Below, one piece after another: positions 8,677 through 15,521 of a DNA stretch of 64,000 nucleotides. Every line of letters starts with the position of its first letter. Position 1 is the first letter of the stretch. The DNA lies in NCBI GenBank assembly GCA_965213545.1, contig CBDBZL010000001.1, positions 310,001 to 374,000 on the forward strand. The letters are read 5' to 3'. Under the pieces are notes generated by a model, which ran no database searches, had not been told where the DNA came from, and worked only from the letters and a program-made list of their open reading frames with translations. The translations under genes were made by a program, and so were the position numbers. The DNA comes from CBDBZL01 sp965213545. GTDB lineage: Bacteria > Pseudomonadota > Alphaproteobacteria > Sphingomonadales > Sphingomonadaceae.

Positions 8677-9755
8677 CTGTGCGTTTCCGACGCCGCCCTG
8701 CCGTTGCCGGAACCGCTATCGTCCATCATCGGCGTTTTGCTGCTTAATTCGCCGATGCCGTCAGCGATGCGCTCGGTCAGGCCCGCCTCCAGCAGCCGCG
8801 CGGTTACCGCCACGGCGTGCGCCACGCCTTGGACACTGGCGCTGCCATGCGATTTCACCACCACTCCGTTCAGGCCCAGAAAAACCGCCCCATTGTGATT
8901 GTTGGGGTCGAGCTGGTGACGCAGCAATTCGGTCGCCGGCTTGGAAATCAGAAAACCGACCTTGGAGCGCAGCGATGAACGGAAAGCGTTCTTGAGCAGG
9001 TCGGTGACGAACCGCGCCGAGCCTTCGATGGCCTTGAGCGCAATATTGCCCGAGAAACCATCGGTCACCACCACATCGACATCGCCACGGTTGATCTTGT
9101 CCGCCTCGACATAGCCATCAAAACTGAGCGCCAGCCCGCTTGCAGAACGCAACGTAGCGGCGGCTTCCTGCAGAAGCTCGGTGCCCTTGGTTTCCTCGGT
9201 GCCGATATTGAGCAGCCGGACCCGTGGCTGCGGCCGGGCGAACGCGATCCGCGCATAAGCCGCGCCCATGATGGCGAACTGCACCAGATTGCGCGCGTCG
9301 CATTCGGTATTGGCGCCCAGGTCGAGCATGACGACGTCATTCTCACCCAAGGTGGGCATCAGCGCGGCAAGCGCCGGCCGGTCTATCCCGGGCATCGTCC
9401 GCAACGAAAGCTTGGCGATTGCCATCAACGCACCGGTGTTGCCCGCGCTTACCGCGGCCCCGGCATCGCCCGCCTTCACCGCCAGGATCGCCTGACCCAT
9501 CGAGGTGGTCTTGGCACGGCGCAGCGCCTGCGTGGGCTTCTCCGCGCCGGTGACTACGTCATCGCAATGCAGGATCTCGGATGCGCCGGCCATATTGGGG
9601 TGGCTGCCAAGCGCCTCCCTTATGCGCGGCTCGTCACCCACCAGCAGAAACTTGAACCGCTCATGACGCCGGCGGGCCAGTGCAGCACCCGAGACCATCA
9701 CCCGCACGCCCTCATCGCCGCCCATCGCGTCAATGGCGATACGCGGCAGGCTCAT
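8673..9755 (-). CDS. plsX: Phosphate acyltransferase PlsX
   Basis: A 360-aa peripheral enzyme converting acyl-ACP to acyl-phosphate, the first committed step of phospholipid synthesis. The N-terminal RIAIDAMGGDEGVRVMV and the motifs AVSAGNTGALMA and VVTDGFSGNIALK are diagnostic. The gene overlaps fabH by 4 bp and lies 31 bp downstream of rpmF, matching the well-known rpmF-plsX-fabH order that ties lipid synthesis to ribosome production. The C-terminal tail (~25 residues, Ser/Gly-rich) is unremarkable. Confidence 0.95.
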   Translation of the reverse strand: MSLPRIAIDAMGGDEGVRVMVSGAALARRRHERFKFLLVGDEPRIREALGSHPNMAGASEILHCDDVVTGAEKPTQALRRAKTTSMGQAILAVKAGDAGAAVSAGNTGALMAIAKLSLRTMPGIDRPALAALMPTLGENDVVMLDLGANTECDARNLVQFAIMGAAYARIAFARPQPRVRLLNIGTEETKGTELLQEAAATLRSASGLALSFDGYVEADKINRGDVDVVVTDGFSGNIALKAIEGSARFVTDLLKNAFRSSLRSKVGFLISKPATELLRHQLDPNNHNGAVFLGLNGVVVKSHGSASVQGVAHAVAVTARLLEAGLTERIADGIGELSSKTPMMDDSGSGNGRAASETHR

Positions 9756-9786
9756 CGCAGCTTGGCTCCCCGGATCGATATGCGGC

Positions 9787-9969
9787 TCAGGCGCTCTTGA
9801 GCTCGAGGATCATCCGGCCATTATAATAGCCGCAATGCGGACACAGGTTGTGCGGCCGCTTCAACTCGCCGCAGTTGGAGCACTCGTGAAACGCCTCGAC
9901 CCGAAGCGAATCGTGCGCGCGGCGGTTGCCACGGCGATGCGGCGAAGTTTTTCTTTTGGGGACAGCCAT
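9787..9969 (-). CDS. rpmF: 50S ribosomal protein L32
   Basis: A 60-aa basic zinc-ribbon ribosomal protein. The start MAVPKRKTSPHRRGNRRAHD is characteristic, and the CxxC pairs (ECSNCGE and LCPHCGYY) that bind zinc are intact. It is the first gene of the rpmF-plsX-fabH-ihfA-merR operon; the promoter should lie in the ~250 bp toward 10226, but no clear -35/-10 pair was identified. Confidence 0.96.
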   Translation of the reverse strand: MAVPKRKTSPHRRGNRRAHDSLRVEAFHECSNCGELKRPHNLCPHCGYYNGRMILELKSA

Positions 9970-10226
9970 TGCGGCACCTGTTCCTTGGGTTAGTCGTCTT
10001 GCTCGGGTCGTATGGGAGCCGCCCTAGGCATTGCCCGGTCTCCACGCAAGCGCGGGCACCGTGCAGCCGGGTGTGCGGCGAAGCGGCGCGCTATAGCCTA
10101 TTGGCCCATGCTTGCAAGCCGATCGCGCCTGCCGGGGCCGAAGGCGGCGTTGCACGGATCATCGTTTGGCCTATCGAACGCCCGGTTCGAGTGCAATTCG
10201 TGCCGCCGGCGGCAAGGAAAGATCCT

Positions 10227-10632
10227 ATGTTCGACATTCCCATCACCCTGATCACCGCCGCTTTGGCCGGGCTGCTCAATATCTGGCTGGCGGTGCGCTG
10301 TTCCCAGGTCCGCATCCGCGACAAGGTATCGCATGGCGATGGCGGCAATGGCCTACTTGCCCGACGGATGCGTGCCCATGCCAATTTCATCGAGAACGCG
10401 CCGCTCGTCCTGCTGCTGATCTTGGCGATCGAGGCGAGCCAGAACCCGCGTGGGATCGGCGAGTTGCTGCTGGGTATCGCCGGACTGGCCTTCATCGCCG
10501 CGCGTGCTGCACGCCCTGGGAATGGAGGCAGACCGGCCGCATCCCGCGCGCATCGCCGGCAGCATGACCAGCCTGGTGGTCATGGCCGCACTCTCGATCG
10601 CCGCGCTGCTCGCCGGGTTGGACGTGATCTAA
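10227..10632 (+). pseudogene. MAPEG family protein, frameshifted
   Basis: The first part reads as a MAPEG-type membrane protein (MFDIPITLITAALAGLLN, with RRMRAHANFIENAPLVLLL, the conserved HANFxENxP motif) up to about base 10503. The frame then turns into unrelated sequence, while the next frame continues the family exactly (VLHALGMEADRPHPARIAG... to the stop at 10632). The switch lies in the run gccgcgcgtgctg around 10498-10507 and fits loss of one GC dinucleotide. With the frame restored the protein would be about 135 aa with four membrane helices, as expected for MAPEG (glutathione/eicosanoid-type). It may be a real mutation or a sequencing error. The 3' end overlaps the convergent hydrolase gene by 4 bp. 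Confidence 0.8.
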
Positions 10633-11294
10633 CGCGCGCCCGCGAGCGCCGCATCGCCCACGAACGGGTTCGACCGACGCTCCTCGCCGAACGTGCCGGT
10701 GGGGCCATGACCGGGGACGAAGGTGATGTCATCGCCCAGCGGCCACAGCTTGTCGGTTATCGCGTCGATCAGGTCCTGATGATTGCCCATCGGAAAGTCG
10801 GTCCGGCCGATCGACCCGGCGAACAGCACATCGCCGACGAAAGCAAACCGGGTGGGTTTGTGAACGAACACCACATGTCCAGGCGTATGTCCGGGGCAAT
10901 GCAGCACATCGAGCACGATCTCGCCAAAGCTCACCGTATCGCCATCGACAAGCCAGCGCGTCGGCTCGAACACCTTGGTCTCGATACCGAAGCGCGGGCC
11001 ATCCTCCTCGAGCCGAGCGATCCAGAACCGGTCATCCTCGTGCGGACCCTCGACGGGCAACGCCAGTTCGGCGGCCAGCATTCCGGCCTGTCCGCAATGA
11101 TCGGCATGGCCATGCGTCAGGAGGATTTTCTCCAGCGTCACCCCCGCCTTGGCCACCCCCGCCTTGAGCTTGGCGAGCTCGCCGCCGGGATCGATCAGCG
11201 CGCCTTTCATGGTCGCGGTGCACCAGACGAGCGAACAATTCTGCTGGAACGGGGTCACCGGCAGGATCGCGGCGCGAAGGGGGGTTTCGGGCAT
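10629..11294 (-). CDS. Metallo-beta-lactamase-fold hydrolase, glyoxalase II-like
   Basis: A 221-aa MBL-fold enzyme. The metal motif is LLTHGHADHCGQ, with further ligands His in HCPGHTPGH, Asp in FVGDVLFAGSIGR, and His in FVPGHGPTG. The GRTDFPMGN motif and short length resemble YcbL-type hydroxyacylglutathione hydrolases, which hydrolyse thioesters such as S-lactoylglutathione; the substrate here is inferred. I start at ATG 11294 (MPETPLRAAILPVTPFQQN) because the family begins there; the upstream open frame is arginine-rich and unlikely to be coding. It is divergent from the MerR/TipAS pair. Confidence 0.88.
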   Translation of the reverse strand: MPETPLRAAILPVTPFQQNCSLVWCTATMKGALIDPGGELAKLKAGVAKAGVTLEKILLTHGHADHCGQAGMLAAELALPVEGPHEDDRFWIARLEEDGPRFGIETKVFEPTRWLVDGDTVSFGEIVLDVLHCPGHTPGHVVFVHKPTRFAFVGDVLFAGSIGRTDFPMGNHQDLIDAITDKLWPLGDDITFVPGHGPTGTFGEERRSNPFVGDAALAGAR

Positions 11295-11408
11295 CAGGGA
11301 AAGGTGGCGTTTGCAGCGGCGGATGACAAGGCGCGGAAGGCGGGTTTCGACCCCGAAGGCAGTCACAGCAATCCTTGGAAGGCGATCTCCAAAAATTGCC
11401 CCTTGATG

Positions 11409-11423
11409 TTGACGTTACGTCAA
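11409..11423. promoter_or_regulatory. MerR-type operator palindrome
   Basis: TTGACGTTACGTCAA is a perfect inverted repeat (7-bp arms around one base) lying 16 bp before the ATG of the MerR gene at 11440. MerR-family regulators usually bind such dyads, often with the left half doubling as a -35 box. No good -10 is visible at 19 bp on either strand, so the promoter architecture remains unclear. Confidence 0.6.
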
Positions 11424-11439
11424 CCGGCATAAGGTGCGG

Positions 11440-11817
11440 ATGAATGATTCGCTGTCAATCGATGACGTGGTGCGCCGGACTGGCTTGACCTCTCGCGCCC
11501 TGCGTTTTTACGAGGCGCGTGGGTTGATATCGCCGCCGCGAACGCATTCTGGTCGTCGGTGGTTCGGGCCGATTGAACTGGAGCGTATTCATCAGATTGT
11601 CGCGCTCAAAAAGGCGGGGCTTAGCCTTGGTGACATCAAGCGAGTGTTTGACCGCAAACCTGTCGATCTGGCCGCTCTGCTAAGCGCCCAGCGCATTCGG
11701 CTTGCCGAACAGGCGGCAGAAGTCACCAGTGCAATCACCCTCATCGATTCCGCACTGTCCCGCATCGGCCGAAGCGAGCCGCTTCGATGCCGCGACGTTG
11801 TGCTAGCTCATTCGTGA
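11440..11817 (+). CDS. MerR family regulator (DNA-binding half of a TipA-like pair)
   Basis: A 125-aa protein with the MerR winged helix: IDDVVRRTGLTSRALRFYEA, then RGLISPPRTHSGRRWFGP, followed by a dimerisation coiled coil (LLSAQRIRLAEQAAEVTSAI). No effector domain follows; the protein ends soon after the helix. The adjacent gene, 13 bp downstream, encodes a free TipAS-like domain, so together they resemble a TipA regulator split into two proteins. I use ATG 11440 with AAGG five bases upstream; GTG 11434 is the alternative. Autoregulation through the palindrome at 11409-11423 is likely but inferred. Confidence 0.85.
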   Translation: MNDSLSIDDVVRRTGLTSRALRFYEARGLISPPRTHSGRRWFGPIELERIHQIVALKKAGLSLGDIKRVFDRKPVDLAALLSAQRIRLAEQAAEVTSAITLIDSALSRIGRSEPLRCRDVVLAHS

Positions 11818-11830
11818 TGGAGATAATGTC

Positions 11831-12256
11831 ATGACCGACCAAGCACAGGCCTGGAAGACTGTTGTCGACAAATACTATACGCCGGAACAGCAGGCTGGAT
11901 GGCAAGAGCATATGGCTGATGCGCCGGAATTCTGGCAGCAGGGCTATATTGAAAAATGGAAGGAATTAAGCGGTCGCATCGAAGCTTCGCTTCCGCTTGA
12001 TCCTGCAAGTGATGAAGCACTGGCGTTCGTTCAGGAATGGTTCGGGCTTCTCGAACCGTTCAGCCGTAACGCAACCCCCAAAATGTGGGCGGGATCGACG
12101 CGCTTGTATGAAAATATGACCGAGTTGGAAAGCACGGTCGATCCGGGTTTCTCGAAACGGGTATGGGATTTCATAAGCCTCGCCGCGTCCGTCGCCAAAA
12201 ATGCCGGCAGGGACGTTGGGCCGCTTCCTAAATGGATGCAAACTCCTCGATCCTAA
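11831..12256 (+). CDS. TipAS-like antibiotic-recognition domain protein
   Basis: A 141-aa all-helical protein resembling the TipAS ligand-binding domain. The start (AWKTVVDKYYTPEQQAGW) and the following aromatic-rich helices (EFWQQGYIEKWKEL, FVQEWFGLLEPF) have the family's pattern. TipAS binds thiopeptides and similar hydrophobic molecules and is normally fused behind a MerR helix; here it is a separate gene directly after the MerR gene, with a GGAGATA Shine-Dalgarno sequence. It might act as a co-sensor with its neighbour or as a drug-sequestering protein. Codon use is less GC-biased than in neighbouring genes. Confidence 0.72.
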   Translation: MTDQAQAWKTVVDKYYTPEQQAGWQEHMADAPEFWQQGYIEKWKELSGRIEASLPLDPASDEALAFVQEWFGLLEPFSRNATPKMWAGSTRLYENMTELESTVDPGFSKRVWDFISLAASVAKNAGRDVGPLPKWMQTPRS

Positions 12257-12337
12257 AAACCACTACCAAGACCGTCCGCTACCGTAGTTCGGCCCTACGG
12301 AGCGGACTGTCGCGAAACAAACCAATAGCGGTCACCG

Positions 12338-12967
12338 CTACAGCCGTCCGCTCTTCCACACCACGCGGCCGATGATCTCCATATCCTCTCCCTCGACCGC
12401 CAGCGGCGGATAGGCGAGGTTCTGGCTGAGCAACGAATAGCGTCCCGCGCCTTGGGAGGCCACGCGCTTCACTACCAGGTGCTCGTCGAGGCGCACAACA
12501 TAGATGCCATCGCGAAACGGACGGTCGCGCTCATCGACCAGTACTTCGTCGCCATCGCGCAGCAGCGGCTCCATCGAATCACCCATCACGCGCAACGCCG
12601 ACAGATGCGCGGGCTCGAAACCCTGTTCGCGCAACCAGCGGCGCGAGAAGCGCATCGCGTCGAACGCAGCCTCGGCAGCCGCCAATGTGCCGGGTCCCGC
12701 GGAGACGTGCACCGCCCGGCGGGGGATTTCAGCCCATTCTCCCGCAGCCGCGATGTAGGAAATATCCTCCGGCGCCCCCAATCCACTTTCCGCGATCTCG
12801 AAATATTGCGCGAGCCTGCGCCGGTCGTCCTCCTCCAGCTTCCGAGGGCTGCCCTTGGTAATATATTGCTGGAGATAGCTGGAGTTTCGCCCAAGCATGC
12901 GCGACAGGGCCGCTAGGCTTACCCCGCGTTCCTGCGCCAACGCAGCGAGCCTGTCACGCGGATCCAT
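12338..12967 (-). CDS. S24/LexA-like repressor (HTH plus peptidase-type domain)
   Basis: A 209-aa regulator. The N-terminal helix-turn-helix (VSLAALSRMLGRNSSYLQQY) is followed by an S24 domain whose catalytic Ser is in MGDSMEPLL and Lys in LVVKRV. Family members include phage C2 repressors and stress regulators that may self-cleave; no clear Ala-Gly cleavage site is visible in the linker, so self-cleavage is uncertain. The start at ATG 12967 (MDPRDRLAALAQERG) fits the domain; the frame upstream to 13027 runs through the operator region. Two palindromes at 13000-13033 lie just upstream and are the likely autoregulatory operators. Confidence 0.87.
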   Translation of the reverse strand: MDPRDRLAALAQERGVSLAALSRMLGRNSSYLQQYITKGSPRKLEEDDRRRLAQYFEIAESGLGAPEDISYIAAAGEWAEIPRRAVHVSAGPGTLAAAEAAFDAMRFSRRWLREQGFEPAHLSALRVMGDSMEPLLRDGDEVLVDERDRPFRDGIYVVRLDEHLVVKRVASQGAGRYSLLSQNLAYPPLAVEGEDMEIIGRVVWKSGRL

Positions 12968-12999
12968 CGGCGATTTCCCTGAAATAAAGCATGGCGCCG

Positions 13000-13033
13000 T
13001 CCTACACGTAGGATTTTTCCTAGACAAGTAGGA
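13000..13033. promoter_or_regulatory. Two tandem operator-like palindromes upstream of the S24 repressor
   Basis: The first site is TCCTACACGTAGGA (13000-13013), 6-bp arms around AC. The second is TCCTAGACAAGTAGGA (13018-13033), with TCCTA/TAGGA arms. Their centres are 19 bp apart, close to two helical turns. On the minus strand a weak -35 (TTGTCT) inside the second site and a -10-like TAGGAC inside the first, 17 bp apart, would place both operators on the repressor's own promoter. Binding by the S24 protein is inferred. Confidence 0.65.
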
Positions 13034-13104
13034 AATCGCGGTCCAACATTTGTTTAGTCGAGTCGATCCGAATCGGCTGGGGATAAAATAGAGGGGACTG
13101 CTTC

Positions 13105-13293
13105 ATGCTCATTCGCAAGATCGAAATCTTCCTGCGCCGCCACGAAATGGCCGCCACCAAATTCGGCCGCTTGGCCACGCACGACCCGCGCTTCGTGCTC
13201 GATCTTAGAAACGGACGCACACCCCGGGATGGTACCGCAGCCCGGGTAGAACATTTCATGAACATTTATGATGGAGAGACCAATGCACTCTGA
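13105..13293 (+). CDS. Small conserved protein, sphingomonad type (62 aa)
   Basis: A short basic protein starting MLIRKIEIFLRRHEMAATKF and containing DPRFVLDLRNGRTPR. I recognise the pattern from hypothetical proteins common in Sphingomonadales, possibly a minimal DNA-binding helix-turn-helix (KFGRLATHDPRFVLDL), but no function is established. It has a good Shine-Dalgarno sequence (gagggg, 8 nt before ATG). It is divergent from the S24 repressor across the operator pair and overlaps the start of the next gene by 11 bp, so the two are likely co-transcribed. Confidence 0.72.
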   Translation: MLIRKIEIFLRRHEMAATKFGRLATHDPRFVLDLRNGRTPRDGTAARVEHFMNIYDGETNAL

Positions 13294-13636
13294 GCTCGTC
13301 GCCGCTGCGCCCGCCGCCAAGACCCGCCGCGCCCCCGGCCAGCGGCTGGCCGAAGCCCTGATCGTGCTTGGCGGGGGCAAGTGCCGGATTACGCGCCAAT
13401 CGGAACAGAACTGGGCCAGCATCACCTTCGCCGGCACGCGGCATACCTTCGACGTGGTGTTCGAGGGGGAAGCCGCGATCGAGATCGGCGAGGATTTCAT
13501 CGCCGCGCTACCCGAGCACCAGTTCTCTGTGCGTGGCCAACTGGTCGCCGATGCCGAGGTCACCAAGGTGGATCACCGCGCCGCACCGCCGCTGATGAAG
13601 ATCACCTGCGAATTGCTGCTGATCGACGAAGGGTGA
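13283..13636 (+). CDS. Conserved hypothetical protein (117 aa)
   Basis: Start MHSELVAAAP at 13283 is chosen because ggagag lies 5 nt upstream; an ATG at 13268 in frame is an alternative. The protein has a basic N-terminus (KTRRAPGQRLAEALIVLGGG) followed by a compact beta-rich segment (ITFAGTRHTFDVVFEG, EHQFSVRGQLVAD) ending LLLIDEG. There is no signal peptide or membrane segment. I recognise similar hypothetical proteins from Sphingomonadales but know no function. It overlaps the preceding 62-aa gene and is followed by a strong GC-rich hairpin at 13730-13764. Confidence 0.75.
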   Translation: MHSELVAAAPAAKTRRAPGQRLAEALIVLGGGKCRITRQSEQNWASITFAGTRHTFDVVFEGEAAIEIGEDFIAALPEHQFSVRGQLVADAEVTKVDHRAAPPLMKITCELLLIDEG

Positions 13637-13729
13637 ACCTTCAGGCGGGCTCGCTCATCTAAGACCGACGTCCGATGGGCTGGAGAGCTGAGGCAAGATA
13701 GTGGCTGTAGCAAGGTGCGCGCCCTTTAC

Positions 13730-13764
13730 GGCGGGGGGCGCGACCCTGGTCGCGATGCCCCGCC
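13730..13764. terminator. Long GC-rich hairpin, terminator-like
   Basis: GGCGGGG (13730-13736) pairs with CCCCGCC (13758-13764), and inside it CGCGACC pairs with GGTCGCG around a 2-base loop, giving an almost continuous stem. No T-run follows on either strand, so it may stop or stabilise transcripts between the 117-aa gene and cysS (convergent) rather than act as a classic intrinsic terminator. Confidence 0.5.
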
Positions 13765-13846
13765 GGCGAACAGGGGCCGATCGCTGAAGGGGCGGCAGCC
13801 CCTATTGGTCAGTCGCGATGGTCGATCGCCATGACGCGGCAGCGCC

Positions 13847-15361
13847 TCATCGCTTCCATTCCCAACCCAGCGGGTCCCCGTCCATCACTTCGACCGCGTG
13901 CTCGGCGAGCTCTTGGCGGACGGCATCGGCGGCTGCATAGTCCTTCTCGGCCCGCGCCTGTCGACGGCGGTCCAAAGCCGCCTCTATCGCCGCATCGGCG
14001 ATGGTCGCGGCGCAAGGGCGCAGTCGCAGGTCCTTGCGCGTAAGACCGCCCAGGTTCAGCCCCAGCACCGTGTCCATCGCCGCCATCGCGCCCGACTTGG
14101 CGCGGCGGTCGATCGCCTTGCTTGCCAGCATCTCCTCAAGCACGGTCAGCGCGACGCAGGTGTTGCAATCATCGCTCAGCGCCTCGTCGAAGCGCGTGAC
14201 GAACGGCTGAACCGCGCCGCCGAGCGCGGCGTGCGCCCGGTCCAGTGTCCAATCTTCTTCAATGCCGGGCGCGGGCACGTCCGTGTCAGCGGTCAGCCGT
14301 TCGGTCGCCATCACCAACCGTTTTAGCCGCGTCAACGCCGCCTCGAGTGCTTCCCAGGAAAACTCGAGCTCGCTGCGGTAATGCGCCTGCAGGCACATAA
14401 GGCGATAGGCGAGAGGGTGGTAGCCCCGGTCCGTCAGAAGCTTGAGGCGCAGGAAGTCGCCTGACGACTTGCTCATCTTCCCCGTTCGATCGACGAGGAA
14501 ATTGTTGTGCATCCAGATCCGCGCGCCCGAATTGACCGGATCGGTTAGCAAGCCGATGTCTCCCTCACAGCCGCAGAATGCCTGATTCTGCGCAATCTCG
14601 TTGGGGTGGTGGATTTCGCGGTGATCGATCCCGCCGGTGTGGATGTCGAACGGGAAGCCCAGCAACTTCCTGCTCATCACCGAACATTCCAGATGCCACC
14701 CCGGCGCGCCGCGACCCCATGGCGAATCCCATTCCATCTGCCGCGTCTCCCCCGGCGGCGTGGTGCGCCAGATGGCGAAGTCGGCCGCGTTGCGCTTGCC
14801 CGCCACCGCCTCGATCCGGCCTTCTCCCTCGTCGGTCACCGCCCGCGCCAATCGGCCGTAATCAGGCACGGTGAAAACGTCGAAATACAGTCCGCCTTCG
14901 AGCGTGTAGCAATGCCGCTCGGCGATATCCTGCGCGAACCCGCGCATTTCCTCGACATAATCGCTTGCCACCGGCCAATGCGCGGGCTGGCGGATATTGA
15001 GCGCCTTCACATCGTCCATAAACGCGTCGGTATAGTGGCGCGCGATATCCCATATCGACTGCGCGCGTCCTTCGCGGGTTGAGCGTTCCGCCGCCTGCTC
15101 CAGCTTGTCCTCGCCCGCATCGGCATCATCGGTGAGATGGCCGACATCGGTAATATTAACCACATGGGTTAGCCGATAGCCTTTCCAGCTAAGCGTGCGT
15201 CCGAGCACGTCGGCAAAAACATAAGCGCGCATGTTGCCGATATGCGGGTAATTATAGACCGTCGGCCCGCACGTATAGACCCGCGCCTCGCCGGGATGAA
15301 TGGGCTCAAACGGCTCTAGCTTGCGAGTTAGCGAATTGAACAGGTTCAGGGGCGGGGTCAT
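13847..15361 (-). CDS. cysS: Cysteinyl-tRNA synthetase
   Basis: A 504-aa class I synthetase charging tRNA-Cys. The HIGH motif is in YNYPHIGNMRAY and the KMSKS loop is GKMSKSSGDF. Zinc ligands are visible: Cys in YTCGPTVYN, Cys in HLECSVMS, His in DIHTGGIDH and Glu in HHPNEIAQ. The C-terminal helical anticodon-binding part is complete. ATG 15361 (MTPPLNLFNS) is the family-consistent start. It overlaps by 4 bp (ATGA) the stop of a short upstream ORF that itself follows cobT, so cobT, the short ORF and cysS probably form one transcript. Confidence 0.95.
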   Translation of the reverse strand: MTPPLNLFNSLTRKLEPFEPIHPGEARVYTCGPTVYNYPHIGNMRAYVFADVLGRTLSWKGYRLTHVVNITDVGHLTDDADAGEDKLEQAAERSTREGRAQSIWDIARHYTDAFMDDVKALNIRQPAHWPVASDYVEEMRGFAQDIAERHCYTLEGGLYFDVFTVPDYGRLARAVTDEGEGRIEAVAGKRNAADFAIWRTTPPGETRQMEWDSPWGRGAPGWHLECSVMSRKLLGFPFDIHTGGIDHREIHHPNEIAQNQAFCGCEGDIGLLTDPVNSGARIWMHNNFLVDRTGKMSKSSGDFLRLKLLTDRGYHPLAYRLMCLQAHYRSELEFSWEALEAALTRLKRLVMATERLTADTDVPAPGIEEDWTLDRAHAALGGAVQPFVTRFDEALSDDCNTCVALTVLEEMLASKAIDRRAKSGAMAAMDTVLGLNLGGLTRKDLRLRPCAATIADAAIEAALDRRRQARAEKDYAAADAVRQELAEHAVEVMDGDPLGWEWKR

Positions 15362-15519
15362 GCTTCGCGGTAGGCTATGGTGTATGAGTTTAGACGCAGT
15401 GGATCCCACGCGGATTGGGACGAGAGCAGAGATACTTCGCGCTCACCAAGATTGCGCGAGGCGAGATAACCAAATGATTCTATGGTATTTTCAAGTACTC
15501 GGATGATCAGCCTCGCCAT
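15358..15519 (-). CDS. Possible small protein coupled between cobT and cysS (53 aa)
   Basis: This ORF starts (ATG 15519) two bases after the cobT stop, directly behind GAGGAGGAG, and its stop overlaps the cysS start as ATGA. That spacing is typical of a translationally coupled gene. The product begins MARLIIRVLENTIESFGYLA and ends NSYTIAYREA. I do not recognise it; it has no obvious membrane segment or motif, and its codons are AT-richer than its neighbours. It may be a real small protein, a remnant of a larger gene, or simply a coupling leader. Confidence 0.45.
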   Translation of the reverse strand: MARLIIRVLENTIESFGYLASRNLGEREVSLLSSQSAWDPLRLNSYTIAYREA

Positions 15520-15521
15520 CC

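Noticed and set aside
12338..13636. Prophage immunity region
   Set aside because: The S24 repressor and small genes are phage-like in layout, but no integrase, terminase or structural gene lies nearby.
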